Shown in pieces: positions 1 to 6,303 of a stretch of 7,750 nt of DNA (positions are counted from its first letter, which is position 1; the number at the start of each line of letters is the position of its first letter). The notes under the pieces were generated by a model. The model did no database searches. It was not told the DNA's origin and worked only from the letters and a program-made list of their open reading frames with translations. A program made the position numbers and the translations under genes. The DNA is from Clostridia bacterium (lineage in GTDB: Bacteria; Bacillota; Clostridia; Oscillospirales; Butyricicoccaceae): positions 1 to 7,750 of the forward strand of contig JAFYMQ010000208.1 in NCBI GenBank assembly GCA_017556565.1, in the 5' to 3' direction.

Positions 1-1260
1 AGCGCCCAGATCGTTGAATGTAGAGCAGCTCTCGATACGCACCATGTACTCTTCTACAAGGCGCTTGGAGGCGCGTGTTGCCTTCCAGCCCGCTGTTCCG
101 CGCTGATTAAGAGGATCGGCAGAGCCTGCAGAGCCAAGCTGCTTGACGATATGCTGCAGACCGCCGCCGCGGATCTCGGTAACACCGTATGCGTTGTCGC
201 CGAAGATCAGGGTTGCGTACACGTCTCTGCCCTTTGCGCCTGCCTCACCGGGATAAACGGTTACCTCGGCAACAACAGAGCTTGTCGGAGTCTCGGCGAC
301 GGTGAAGGACGCGCCGCCCGCTGCGCCTGCGGTTGCGTAGATGATGGTGTACAGCTTGTTGTCCATGATGATTCGTCTGCCGGACAGAGCGGATGCCTGG
401 TTCTCGTTGAGCTTTTCGTAGATGGTGACGGTCTTGCCCGACACGCTCTTGACGGTCAGCTCTCTGTGACCCATACTGTCGCTCTCTTTGAGCACCAGAT
501 CGGGTGCGTGGAAGATCTTGCCCTCGCTGGTCTCGATGAATCGGCAGCCTGCAATAGCACCAATCTCGCCCGTGTAGATGTTCTTGGGGTCGGCGTACTG
601 GTTGGGATACTTCCACTCGGGATCATTGGTCAGGTCAAAAGAGCAGTCCTGATTGATGATGGCGATGTAGTAGCCGTCGATCTTTTCGGCGTTCATTGCC
701 TTGAGGTAGCGGACAACGCGCTTGACAAGGTCGACTGTCAGGTAGCAGTTGCCGCTTGCTTCGCCGCCGGTCAGCTGATAACGTGCGCTCTTGCCGCCTG
801 CATACTGAACGTTGGTGCCTCCTACCAGTTCCTCGCGGGTGATGGTGTCCAGTGTTCTGCCTGCCTGAGCGCCCAGCAGCTTGGTTGCCTGTACCAGATT
901 GTTGTCGATAGCGGTCATTACCAGCAGGTCGGACAGCTCCACAAATCCGCCGTACTGCTCGACTGTTGCCGACACGGTGGTCATATTGAGCTTCTGTCCG
1001 TCGGGTGTTACGCCCTCGGTCAGAGCGTTGAGCAGCTTGGGCAGAGGGCTGTATTTGCGGAACTCGACGGTCTTGCCGCTGCCCTGAGGGATAGACTGCT
1101 TCTGTGCGAATCTGTCGTGGACAAGCTTGGGCTCTGCCATATCGATCAGATAGTCGCTGTAGTAGGTTGCCATCTCACCGGACAGACCTCTGTCGGTGGT
1201 GATGTTTGTGTTGCCGTCAAATACGGCAAGGGAAATAGGTCTTGCTTTGATGTTGTTCAT
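1..1260 (-). CDS. Major capsid protein, N4-gp56 family (3' end beyond the window)
   Basis: Forms the icosahedral shell of the phage head. The frame is open from ATG at 1260 to the left edge (420 residues, no stop), so the C-terminus is missing, probably by only a few residues. The N-terminal part has the family pattern: TTDRGLSGEMATYYSDYL near residues 21-38, then PKLVHDRFAQK and a Gly-Lys-Thr-Val-Glu-Phe-Arg stretch at 62-68. The C-terminal part has VYATLIFGDNAYGVTEIRGG (residues 347-366), LGSAGSADPLNQRGTAGWKA and YMVRIESCSTF, all typical of clostridial prophage members. Residues about 255-338 look like an extra Ser/Thr/Ala/Val-rich beta-type insertion between the KIF and VYATLI segments. 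The start is supported by AAGGAG five to six bases upstream. It is the last gene seen of the head operon, 17 bp after the scaffold candidate. Family assignment is from remembered family sequence; the insertion boundary is approximate. Confidence 0.9.
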   Translation of the reverse strand, partial: MNNIKARPISLAVFDGNTNITTDRGLSGEMATYYSDYLIDMAEPKLVHDRFAQKQSIPQGSGKTVEFRKYSPLPKLLNALTEGVTPDGQKLNMTTVSATVEQYGGFVELSDLLVMTAIDNNLVQATKLLGAQAGRTLDTITREELVGGTNVQYAGGKSARYQLTGGEASGNCYLTVDLVKRVVRYLKAMNAEKIDGYYIAIINQDCSFDLTNDPEWKYPNQYADPKNIYTGEIGAIAGCRFIETSEGKIFHAPDLVLKESDSMGHRELTVKSVSGKTVTIYEKLNENQASALSGRRIIMDNKLYTIIYATAGAAGGASFTVAETPTSSVVAEVTVYPGEAGAKGRDVYATLIFGDNAYGVTEIRGGGLQHIVKQLGSAGSADPLNQRGTAGWKATRASKRLVEEYMVRIESCSTFNDLGA

Positions 1261-1277
1261 TTGTTCTCCTTTTTTGG

Positions 1278-1808
1278 TTATTTTGTGAATGTGATTTGTT
1301 CGCCTTTTGCGGCGCGGCGGGCATAGTCTGCACGCTGCTCACGGCTCAGGCGGGCAACGTCTCTGCCCAGTGCCCTGCCGCAATTGGCATAGATACCGTT
1401 TTCGGGCACACGGCAGCCGCGGATGCGGATAGCCTCGGTTATCTGCCGCTGGAGCTCGTCTTTTGCCCTGTCGGCGGCAAGCGCCGCCATCTCCTCAAGA
1501 TGCACTGCCTCATAGGCTGTTTTGAGCGGCACCTGCGCCTGCACCAAAGCGGCAAAAAGGCTGTTTTGCATCTCGCGTGCAAGATCAAAGTCGGGGTAAA
1601 TCTGCTGCAGCGTCTGAGCCTGCTCCACAGCCGCATCAAGGCAGCTTTGGCGCGTGCGCTCCTGCTCCTGCCACTTCTGCTCCAGAAAATCCGCCAGAGC
1701 GGCAGGCTCGGAAACGTCGGTTTCGTAGTGCTCGGCTATCAGGCTTATCAGACGGCGATAGTGTTCTTTGCCCTCGTCTTTGTCTCTTTTCAGCTTGAGT
1801 GTTGTCAT
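1278..1808 (-). CDS. Probable capsid scaffolding protein
   Basis: A 176-residue, highly charged, mostly helical soluble protein just upstream of the major capsid gene, the usual place for a scaffold. Residues 33-70 and 104-132 are Glu/Gln/Arg/Ala-rich and likely helical or coiled coil. In the middle, YPDFDLAREMQNSLFAALVQ (71-90) followed by TAYEAVHLEEM (98-108), then RVPENG (133-138), resembles a conserved core I recall from proteins next to N4-gp56 capsids in clostridial prophages. There is no signal peptide or membrane segment. The ATG at 1808 has GGAG five to six bases upstream and overlaps the stop of the protease gene as ATGA, so the two are probably translationally coupled. An in-frame extension to 1889 exists but lies wholly inside the protease gene and is rejected. 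The scaffold role is inferred from position and composition; it could instead be a small head accessory protein. Confidence 0.7.
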   Translation of the reverse strand: MTTLKLKRDKDEGKEHYRRLISLIAEHYETDVSEPAALADFLEQKWQEQERTRQSCLDAAVEQAQTLQQIYPDFDLAREMQNSLFAALVQAQVPLKTAYEAVHLEEMAALAADRAKDELQRQITEAIRIRGCRVPENGIYANCGRALGRDVARLSREQRADYARRAAKGEQITFTK

Positions 1809-2164
1809 TGTTCTCCTTCCTTGTCTGTAAACAAAACTCCGTTTATATGCACCCTCACATTGTCGGGATAACTCAGCGACACCTGACATAACCCAATGAC
1901 CGCGGTCATAAAGGCGCTGCGCAGCTGTCTGTCACCTGTCGCCTCGATACAGCCGCTGCCCCCGCCGGGGCGCAGCTCGCCGTATCCCGTAAGCTTGTGC
2001 AGCTTTTTTACATGCTTGGGATTGTTATGTACCCACCCGACAAGCGCAAAGGTAAGCGCCGAGCAGGCAGCGCAGACGATATCATTGCCCGGGCAATACT
2101 GCGCGTGTCCGCTGAGCGCAAGGCGGTAGTAATTTTTGCCGGTCGTTACCGTTACACTTATCAT
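1805..2164 (-). CDS. prp-like: Prp-like cysteine protease (candidate prohead protease)
   Basis: A 119-residue protein of the Prp family (DUF464), whose cellular members remove the N-terminal extension of ribosomal protein L27 in Firmicutes; staphylococcal Prp also processes capsid and scaffold proteins of phage 80alpha. The signature is complete: SGHAQY with the catalytic His at residue 20, then NDIVCAACSAL with the catalytic Cys at 31. The family's C-terminal pattern is also present, GLCQVSLSYPDNVRVHI (91-107). Length is normal. The ATG at 2164 is chosen because a G-rich SD-like run (GGGGGGTGGG) lies just upstream; a GTG at 2182 has no convincing SD. It starts 18 bp after the portal stop and overlaps the scaffold start by 4 bp. 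Its place between portal and scaffold is exactly where prohead proteases sit, so scaffold or capsid maturation is the inferred job. No L27-like LQFF site was found in the neighbouring proteins. Confidence 0.85.
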   Translation of the reverse strand: MISVTVTTGKNYYRLALSGHAQYCPGNDIVCAACSALTFALVGWVHNNPKHVKKLHKLTGYGELRPGGGSGCIEATGDRQLRSAFMTAVIGLCQVSLSYPDNVRVHINGVLFTDKEGEQ

Positions 2165-2182
2165 TTTCCCACCCCCCTGCAC

Positions 2183-3805
2183 TCAGTTTGCGCCGGGCAT
2201 CTGCTCCGCCAGCATCTGCTGCAGCCGCTCTCTTGCCTGCTCTTTGCCCTCAAACTCCATCAGCTCAAGCAGCACAAGCCCCTCCCGCGCCTTTTCGGGC
2301 GAAAATACGCCCAGGGCGAACAGCTCCTTTGCCGTCTCGTTGAGGGACATCTGTGAGAAAGGATTGCGGCGCTCTGCGCTGACTTTGACATCGAACACCG
2401 GGCAGGCGCGCAGACCGGTCTCGGCAATCTGCTGATTGGAAAAGCGCCTGAACTCCCAGCCATTTTTGCCTGCGATACGGAAACTGCGCTGCTCGGTATA
2501 AAACTGTCTGACCAGCTCGATACACAGATAGCAGATCCTGACGTAGGCGCGGTATGCAGCCGAGATCATATCACGGCTGTTTTTGCTGCCCGCCTCCTGT
2601 AATGCGGCGATTGCTGCCGCGGCGGTGACACCTGCGCCCGACGAGCCTGCATTGACGTCGCGGTTGGCGCTTGTTTCTTTCATCTCGCGGATTTTTTGTT
2701 CGAGCACGTCCACGTAGACCTTGTCCAGAGGCTCAAGCCTGATCTGTTTGAGGCGGCTGTCCTCAAGGCTGCTGCCCTCAACGTGTACGATAGGTCTGTT
2801 CCAGTCGAGGAGCTCATCCTCGTTGATGCCCGTGTTGCTGAGCGCAAAATACCTGACCTTGGTCGCCATCATGGCGGTCTCAAGAATATTTGCGCTCAGT
2901 CGGTCGATGTACATCTGGGGATCTTTGCACACAGACACGTAGCCGAAGCCTGCGGGCGTGCCTTTTTCGGGGAACAGGGTGTCCAGCACCACGGGGTAAA
3001 GTCCGTGATCGTAAAAACCGCGCTCACAGTAGGCAGGGTCGTTTTCGGATGCGTACAGCAGCCGCTCCTCGCAGAACTTGAGCAGGTGCAGGGTCTGTCT
3101 GCCCGAGGAGTTGAGCTTTTTGTAGTAGCAGTCCACCACAAGCACCCGCTCATCGCTGCCAAATCCCCCTCTCGCGAGAGGGTACATAGCCTCCACGTCC
3201 GTACGGGCAGCCAGATCGGTAATAAACAGTCTGCGTGAGCGCTGAATATCGCTGACACCCGGCTCCCAGTAGATGTTGAGCAGGTCGATCATTCTGATAT
3301 CCACGTCGCCCAGCCCGTGCTCTTTCCGGCTGTTCCAGAACACGCCATAGGCAGCGGTGCCGTGCTTGAGCTTTTCCCACCAGTTGTCAGAGTAGGTCTG
3401 CTCAAAGTCGCAGCGCTCCATAATAACCGGGATTATCTCGCCCAAAAGCGCGGCGCTTTCCCTGTCCTGCTCCTCGCGGGGCAGCACGTTTGCGTAGGGG
3501 TAACTGTCGGCCGCGTCGGCATGCTTGTTCATCAGGGTATTGAACAGCCATGCCGAGGTAGGCTCGGGATGCTCACCCTGTCTGCCCGTACGCATCACCT
3601 CCCAATGGCGGCGCTTGTACCACAGTTCGTCCTCGGTCATGCGGTTTTCCAGCGCGGCTTTTGCCTCTCTGTACACCCTGAAATCCTCAAGCACCTCCCT
3701 GAGCGCATCGTCGCCTATGGGACGGGGGTGTGATTTTTTGGTGATTTCTTTTACTGCGCCGTAGACGGTGTCCGTTTTCTTGGCGCTTTTTGTTTTTTCG
3801 GTCAT
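2183..3805 (-). CDS. Phage portal protein
   Basis: A 540-residue protein directly downstream of the large terminase, in the conserved terminase-portal order. It should form the dodecameric ring at the unique head vertex through which DNA enters and leaves. Seen in sequence: a Lys-rich N-terminal tail (1-30); a long helical segment with WYKRRHWEV (62-70); LMNKHADAADSYPYANVLP (91-109), a portal-type early motif; DIRMIDLLNIYWEPG (169-183); DPQMYIDRLSANILETAMMA (295-314); a Gly/Ala-rich SSGAGVTAAAAIAALQEAGS (388-407), resembling a strongly conserved block I recall from clostridial prophage portals; then a helical RDMISAAYRAYVRICYLCIE (411-430). The last 60 residues are charged and helical. The ATG at 3805 has GGAG at about 7 bases spacing, 12 bp after the terminase stop. 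I would not assign a finer portal family without a profile search. Confidence 0.85.
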   Translation of the reverse strand: MTEKTKSAKKTDTVYGAVKEITKKSHPRPIGDDALREVLEDFRVYREAKAALENRMTEDELWYKRRHWEVMRTGRQGEHPEPTSAWLFNTLMNKHADAADSYPYANVLPREEQDRESAALLGEIIPVIMERCDFEQTYSDNWWEKLKHGTAAYGVFWNSRKEHGLGDVDIRMIDLLNIYWEPGVSDIQRSRRLFITDLAARTDVEAMYPLARGGFGSDERVLVVDCYYKKLNSSGRQTLHLLKFCEERLLYASENDPAYCERGFYDHGLYPVVLDTLFPEKGTPAGFGYVSVCKDPQMYIDRLSANILETAMMATKVRYFALSNTGINEDELLDWNRPIVHVEGSSLEDSRLKQIRLEPLDKVYVDVLEQKIREMKETSANRDVNAGSSGAGVTAAAAIAALQEAGSKNSRDMISAAYRAYVRICYLCIELVRQFYTEQRSFRIAGKNGWEFRRFSNQQIAETGLRACPVFDVKVSAERRNPFSQMSLNETAKELFALGVFSPEKAREGLVLLELMEFEGKEQARERLQQMLAEQMPGAN

Positions 3806-3817
3806 TTTTTCTCCTTG

Positions 3818-5278
3818 TCAATAGTTTTTGTACCAGCTGTAGGGCTCGTATCTGATGTCCTCGCTGAGCGGTGAATAGGCAGGCTTTTGCACAGTCTGCG
3901 CAGGCGCTCTGCCGATGGGATTTTCCATACACACGTACCGCAGCTCGTCATAGATATGGTCTTCACCGTCCGAATTGATGTCCTCGACCCGCCGCTCGTC
4001 ATAAACCAGCGAGGGCAGAGTGCGGATAAAATGTCGGCAGGTTGAGAATACATAGAGCATTGGCACGCCGCCGGGGTCAAAAGCCAGTCTGTTGTGCACC
4101 TGCATCTTGCCGTCAATTCGTGCGTGATCACCCTTGTCAAAATATACCCGCTCCCGCTCCATCAGCGCCGCAATGCTCTCTGTGCCGTCGCTGCCCCAAA
4201 TGGCAGGATCGGCGATACCGAGAATGTTTTTGCCCCGCAGGTTGGGGTCCTCACTTTCGATGCGTTTTATCTCGCGGGCAACGGCGCCCGGCTCCAGCCT
4301 GAGCCCCGTATTGGGCGTGTCGGTGCAGCCGTAATACTCGCGGATGCGGTAAAGCCGCCGCTCATGATCGACCGCATACCAGCCCACAGAAAACGGCTTG
4401 CTGTAACCCCAGTCGAGACCTCTGTAGATCTTCCAGCTGTCGGGCACGGCAAAGGGCGAATTTACGTGGGTATGGTGTCTGTCAAAATAATGCTGCGGAT
4501 CGTCCCGCCACTCGGTGAACACCTGCCCCGAGAAGGTGTCCCAGTCGCCGTAAAGCAGCGCCTTGCGTTCTGCTTCGGGCAGGGATGCCAGCCTCTGCAC
4601 GTACATAGGGTCATTATTGAGCAGCGCGGGGTTGTCAAACACCGATGAGGGGACGAAAATGCGCTTTTGCTCCCGCTCGATCTCTCTGCCGCTTGGCTCG
4701 CGCCACCTGACGCGCTCGGATATGGGTGTCATAGGCGGAGCAGCGGTGATAAACCGCTCTTTTACCCAGCCGTGCCCCACTCCGCCGGGGTTGGCGGTGG
4801 CACGGATATAGCATCGTGTGCCTGCACCGTTGGGGCGGTTGCGTGAAAACAGATAGCTGTACTCCTCATAGCTGAAGTGCGTCAGCTCGTCAAATGCGAT
4901 AAAGTCATAGGCCTGACCCTGATACTTGACCCGATCTTTTGTATGCTGCATCGCACCGAAGATTATCTTGGCGCCGCTCCTAAATGTCCAGGTGTGGCTT
5001 GATGCATTGTATCTGGCATCGGGAAAGGCGCGTGGGTAATAGTTGAGGGTCTTGTCTATCAGCTCGTTAAGCTGAGGGAAGGTCTTGCGCAGTATCAGCG
5101 CCTTGTAGTGGGGTATATGCACCTGCCGCAGTGCCTCTATGACGATAGCGTCACTCTTGCCGCCGCCTGCCGCGCCGCCGTAGAGCGCCTCATACTCGGG
5201 TCGCGCCATAAAAAGTGCCTGCATAGGCTGGGGCGTCCATATTCTGGCAGAGTTTTTGGTGTCAGCACAGCAGCCCAC
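3818..5278 (-). CDS. terL: Terminase large subunit (ATPase and nuclease)
   Basis: The DNA-packaging motor, 486 residues and complete. The ATPase half shows a Q-type motif WTPQPMQ (14-20), Walker A GGAAGGGKS (34-42), Walker B FIAFDE (126-131) and the coupling motif TANPGG (161-166). The C-terminal RNase H-like nuclease shows three acidic sites: RGLDWG (Asp289), GIADPAIWG (Asp357) and DHIYDELRY (Asp440 and Asp444). All expected catalytic residues are present, so it looks functional. The start is GTG at 5278, with GGAG 7 bases upstream inside the last codons of the small subunit; the two genes overlap by 17 bp, which suggests coupled translation. A downstream ATG (residue 19) would cut into the Q motif and is rejected. 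Headful versus cos packaging cannot be decided from this sequence. Confidence 0.95.
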   Translation of the reverse strand: MGCCADTKNSARIWTPQPMQALFMARPEYEALYGGAAGGGKSDAIVIEALRQVHIPHYKALILRKTFPQLNELIDKTLNYYPRAFPDARYNASSHTWTFRSGAKIIFGAMQHTKDRVKYQGQAYDFIAFDELTHFSYEEYSYLFSRNRPNGAGTRCYIRATANPGGVGHGWVKERFITAAPPMTPISERVRWREPSGREIEREQKRIFVPSSVFDNPALLNNDPMYVQRLASLPEAERKALLYGDWDTFSGQVFTEWRDDPQHYFDRHHTHVNSPFAVPDSWKIYRGLDWGYSKPFSVGWYAVDHERRLYRIREYYGCTDTPNTGLRLEPGAVAREIKRIESEDPNLRGKNILGIADPAIWGSDGTESIAALMERERVYFDKGDHARIDGKMQVHNRLAFDPGGVPMLYVFSTCRHFIRTLPSLVYDERRVEDINSDGEDHIYDELRYVCMENPIGRAPAQTVQKPAYSPLSEDIRYEPYSWYKNY

Positions 5279-5789
5279 TTGTGTCTCCGTCCGCTGACAG
5301 GTCGGGGATGACTATCACGCCGCCTCTGTCCATATCTCCGCCGTCGTCACGCACCTTGACCTGCCAGCGCTCGGGCAGGCGGTTCATCAGATAAAACCGC
5401 TGCGCCATAATGCTTGCAGGCACGTGCACCTGCTCGGGTACCTCGCATATCTCCTCCCACTCACGCAGCTTTTTGCCCGTCTGCGGGTCAAACTCGACGT
5501 TTTTCAGCTTGACCTGTTTGCTGACCGTGGTAACATAGCCTGTGCAGGCTTTGTACAGAGCCTGCTCCACCCTCTCCTCATCGGTCAGCCCGTCCTCACC
5601 TATGCCCTCATAGGCGCGTCTGAGAGGCAAATACTCCTCGCTGCTCTCTGCCAGCCTGAGATACTTGCGCAGAGTGGGCGGCGAGACACCGAGCAGCCTG
5701 CACACGTCCTGAGCTGTGCCACCTCTGCGGCGGCATTGAAGTACATCGGCCAGCCGCGGCTCAATTTTTGCTCTGTAGGTCTTGTCCAA
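5262..5789 (-). CDS. terS: Terminase small subunit
   Basis: Recognises the phage packaging site and loads DNA onto the large subunit. Directly upstream of terL and overlapping it by 17 bp. The N-terminal part has a clear helix-turn-helix: GTAQDVCRLLGVSPPTLRKY, at about residues 24-43 from the chosen start, followed by LRRAYEG. The middle (DEERVEQALYKACTGY, then VSKQVKLKNVEFDP) matches the oligomerisation region of HTH-type small terminases, and the C-terminus is acidic and polar. The start is uncertain: the TTG at 5789 has a GAGAGG-like SD and gives 175 residues beginning near the expected family start. A GTG at 5828 would add 13 residues, but its nearest SD (GAGGAG) is 16 bases away. Either start overlaps the previous gene, by 29 or 68 bp. 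Confidence 0.82.
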   Translation of the reverse strand: MDKTYRAKIEPRLADVLQCRRRGGTAQDVCRLLGVSPPTLRKYLRLAESSEEYLPLRRAYEGIGEDGLTDEERVEQALYKACTGYVTTVSKQVKLKNVEFDPQTGKKLREWEEICEVPEQVHVPASIMAQRFYLMNRLPERWQVKVRDDGGDMDRGGVIVIPDLSADGDTSGLLC

Positions 5790-6072
5790 TATCCCTCTCG
5801 TCCTTTCTCTCAGACTTGGGCAGAGCACAGATTATATAATCGCTCTCCTCCTGCCGTGTCTCTACGGTGTACTCCACCTCGGCAAGGGCAACGGGTGTAA
5901 TGCGCACTTCAAAGCCTCTGTCGGTTTTTCTGCCGCACTGCACTACCACCTGCGCCACTATGCCGTCAAGGGCGCGTGACAGCTGCCTTACACCCTCGTA
6001 TGCGTCGTCCAGTTCTTTTTGCAGCTGTCTGATCTGCTGCAAAAGCTGACGCTCTCTTGTGTTTTTTGACAT
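5761..6072 (-). CDS. Small coiled-coil phage protein, first gene of the head operon, function unknown
   Basis: A 103-residue protein I do not recognise. Residues 1-40 are a heptad-like, charged helix (QLLQQIRQLQKELDDAYEGV, residues 10-29), probably coiled coil. Residues about 41-82 alternate hydrophobic and polar residues (AQVVVQCGRKT, FEVRITPVALAEVEYTV), suggesting a small beta domain. The tail (about 86-103) is Lys/Asp/Glu-rich and disordered. It has no signal peptide, membrane span or metal-binding cluster; two cysteines (46 and 82) are far apart. The ATG at 6072 has a perfect AGGAGG six bases upstream, the strongest SD in the window, and follows the operator-controlled promoter. It precedes and overlaps terS. 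A packaging accessory factor or a regulator of the operon are both possible; neither is shown by sequence. Confidence 0.75.
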   Translation of the reverse strand: MSKNTRERQLLQQIRQLQKELDDAYEGVRQLSRALDGIVAQVVVQCGRKTDRGFEVRITPVALAEVEYTVETRQEESDYIICALPKSERKDERDIGQDLQSKN

Positions 6073-6085
6073 TACGTCCTCCTTT

Positions 6086-6102
6086 TTAACTTGTCAGGTT
6101 AA
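6086..6102 (+). promoter_or_regulatory. Repressor operator copy 1
   Basis: TTAACTTGTCAGGTTAA, a near-perfect palindrome. It lies in the transcribed leader, directly in front of the SD of the first head gene, well downstream of the promoter, so it could act as a roadblock rather than a promoter block. Confidence 0.65.
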
Positions 6103-6120
6103 TTCATAAGCAAAATAACA

Positions 6121-6137
6121 GGCGGCTTGCTGCCGCC
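6121..6137 (-). terminator. Leader hairpin, possible attenuator of the head operon
   Basis: GGCGGC and GCCGCC form a perfect 6 bp GC stem around a 5-base loop. In the minus-strand transcript it is followed by TGTTATTTT, a broken U-rich run, which resembles a weak intrinsic terminator about 50 nt after the predicted start. On the plus strand no T-run follows. It could instead be an mRNA-stabilising stem or part of a packaging site. Confidence 0.45.
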
Positions 6138-6142
6138 GTAAA

Positions 6143-6158
6143 TTGACTTGTGGGTTAA
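6143..6158 (+). promoter_or_regulatory. Repressor operator copy 2, one base shorter
   Basis: TTGACTTGTGGGTTAA, the same motif with the two halves one base closer and a G for A in the left half, so probably the weakest site. Its centre is about 31.5 bp from copy 3. Confidence 0.6.
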
Positions 6159-6173
6159 TTTTCGCTGGCTCGT

Positions 6174-6190
6174 TTAACTTGTGAGGTTAA
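6174..6190 (+). promoter_or_regulatory. Repressor operator copy 3
   Basis: TTAACTTGTGAGGTTAA, which covers the predicted transcription start of the head operon and touches its -10. Its centre is 33 bp from copy 4. Confidence 0.7.
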
Positions 6191-6218
6191 TGCTATCACA
6201 AGGTTTTTAGCTTGTCAA
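6190..6218 (-). promoter_or_regulatory. Divergent sigma-A promoter for the head operon
   Basis: On the minus strand, a perfect TTGACA -35 (6213-6218) is followed by a 17 bp spacer and TAGCAT -10 (6190-6195, four of six consensus bases). The -35 sits inside the operator at 6207-6223 and the -10 abuts the operator at 6174-6190, so bound repressor should block it. The predicted start near 6183 gives a leader of about 110 nt before the first gene. Confidence 0.75.
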
Positions 6219-6223
6219 GTTAT
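6207..6223 (+). promoter_or_regulatory. Repressor operator copy 4, overlapping the -35 of the head operon
   Basis: TTAGCTTGTCAAGTTAT. The inner CTTGTCAAG is perfectly symmetric and contains the complement of the TTGACA -35 box. Confidence 0.7.
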
Positions 6224-6249
6224 TTTTTTAACTTTTCTCAAAAAAATTA

Positions 6250-6278
6250 TTGCAGTTTTTAACTTGTTGTGTTAAAAT
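6250..6278 (+). promoter_or_regulatory. Putative promoter of the repressor gene
   Basis: TTGCAG (6250-6255, weak -35), a 17 bp spacer, then TAAAAT (6273-6278, -10). The operator at 6259-6275 covers the spacer and the first half of the -10, which suggests negative autoregulation. The start would be near 6285, about 20 nt before the ATG. It is clearly weaker than the divergent promoter. Confidence 0.55.
6259..6275 (+). promoter_or_regulatory. Repressor operator copy 5, in the repressor's own promoter
   Basis: TTAACTTGTTGTGTTAA. The outer halves are symmetric and the centre is less so. It lies between the -35 and -10 of the plus-strand promoter. Confidence 0.65.
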
Positions 6279-6303
6279 CAGCTTTGGAGAGGTGACCTTT
6301 ATA

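Noticed and set aside
151..1326. 391-codon open frame on the plus strand
   Set aside because: It lies antisense to the well-supported capsid gene, has low-complexity Cys/Val/Gly-rich content and no SD. It is a by-product of codon bias.
1809..1889. N-terminal extension of the scaffold candidate
   Set aside because: The extra residues lie entirely within the protease gene in another frame, while the ATG at 1808 has a good SD and an ATGA overlap.
2696..3238. 180-codon plus-strand open frame antisense to the portal gene
   Set aside because: No recognisable domain and no SD-promoter context, and it is opposite a strong portal reading frame. The same holds for the plus-strand frames at 3317-3733 and 4094-4648.
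6086..6190. Repeats as terminase-binding (cos/pac) sites rather than operators
   Set aside because: Not fully excluded because terS is close, but the same motif overlaps the -35 and start region on one strand and the repressor's own promoter on the other, which fits repressor binding better.
6086..6275. CRISPR array
   Set aside because: The 16-17 bp repeats are palindromic, irregularly spaced and overlap promoter boxes, and no cas genes are present. They are operators.
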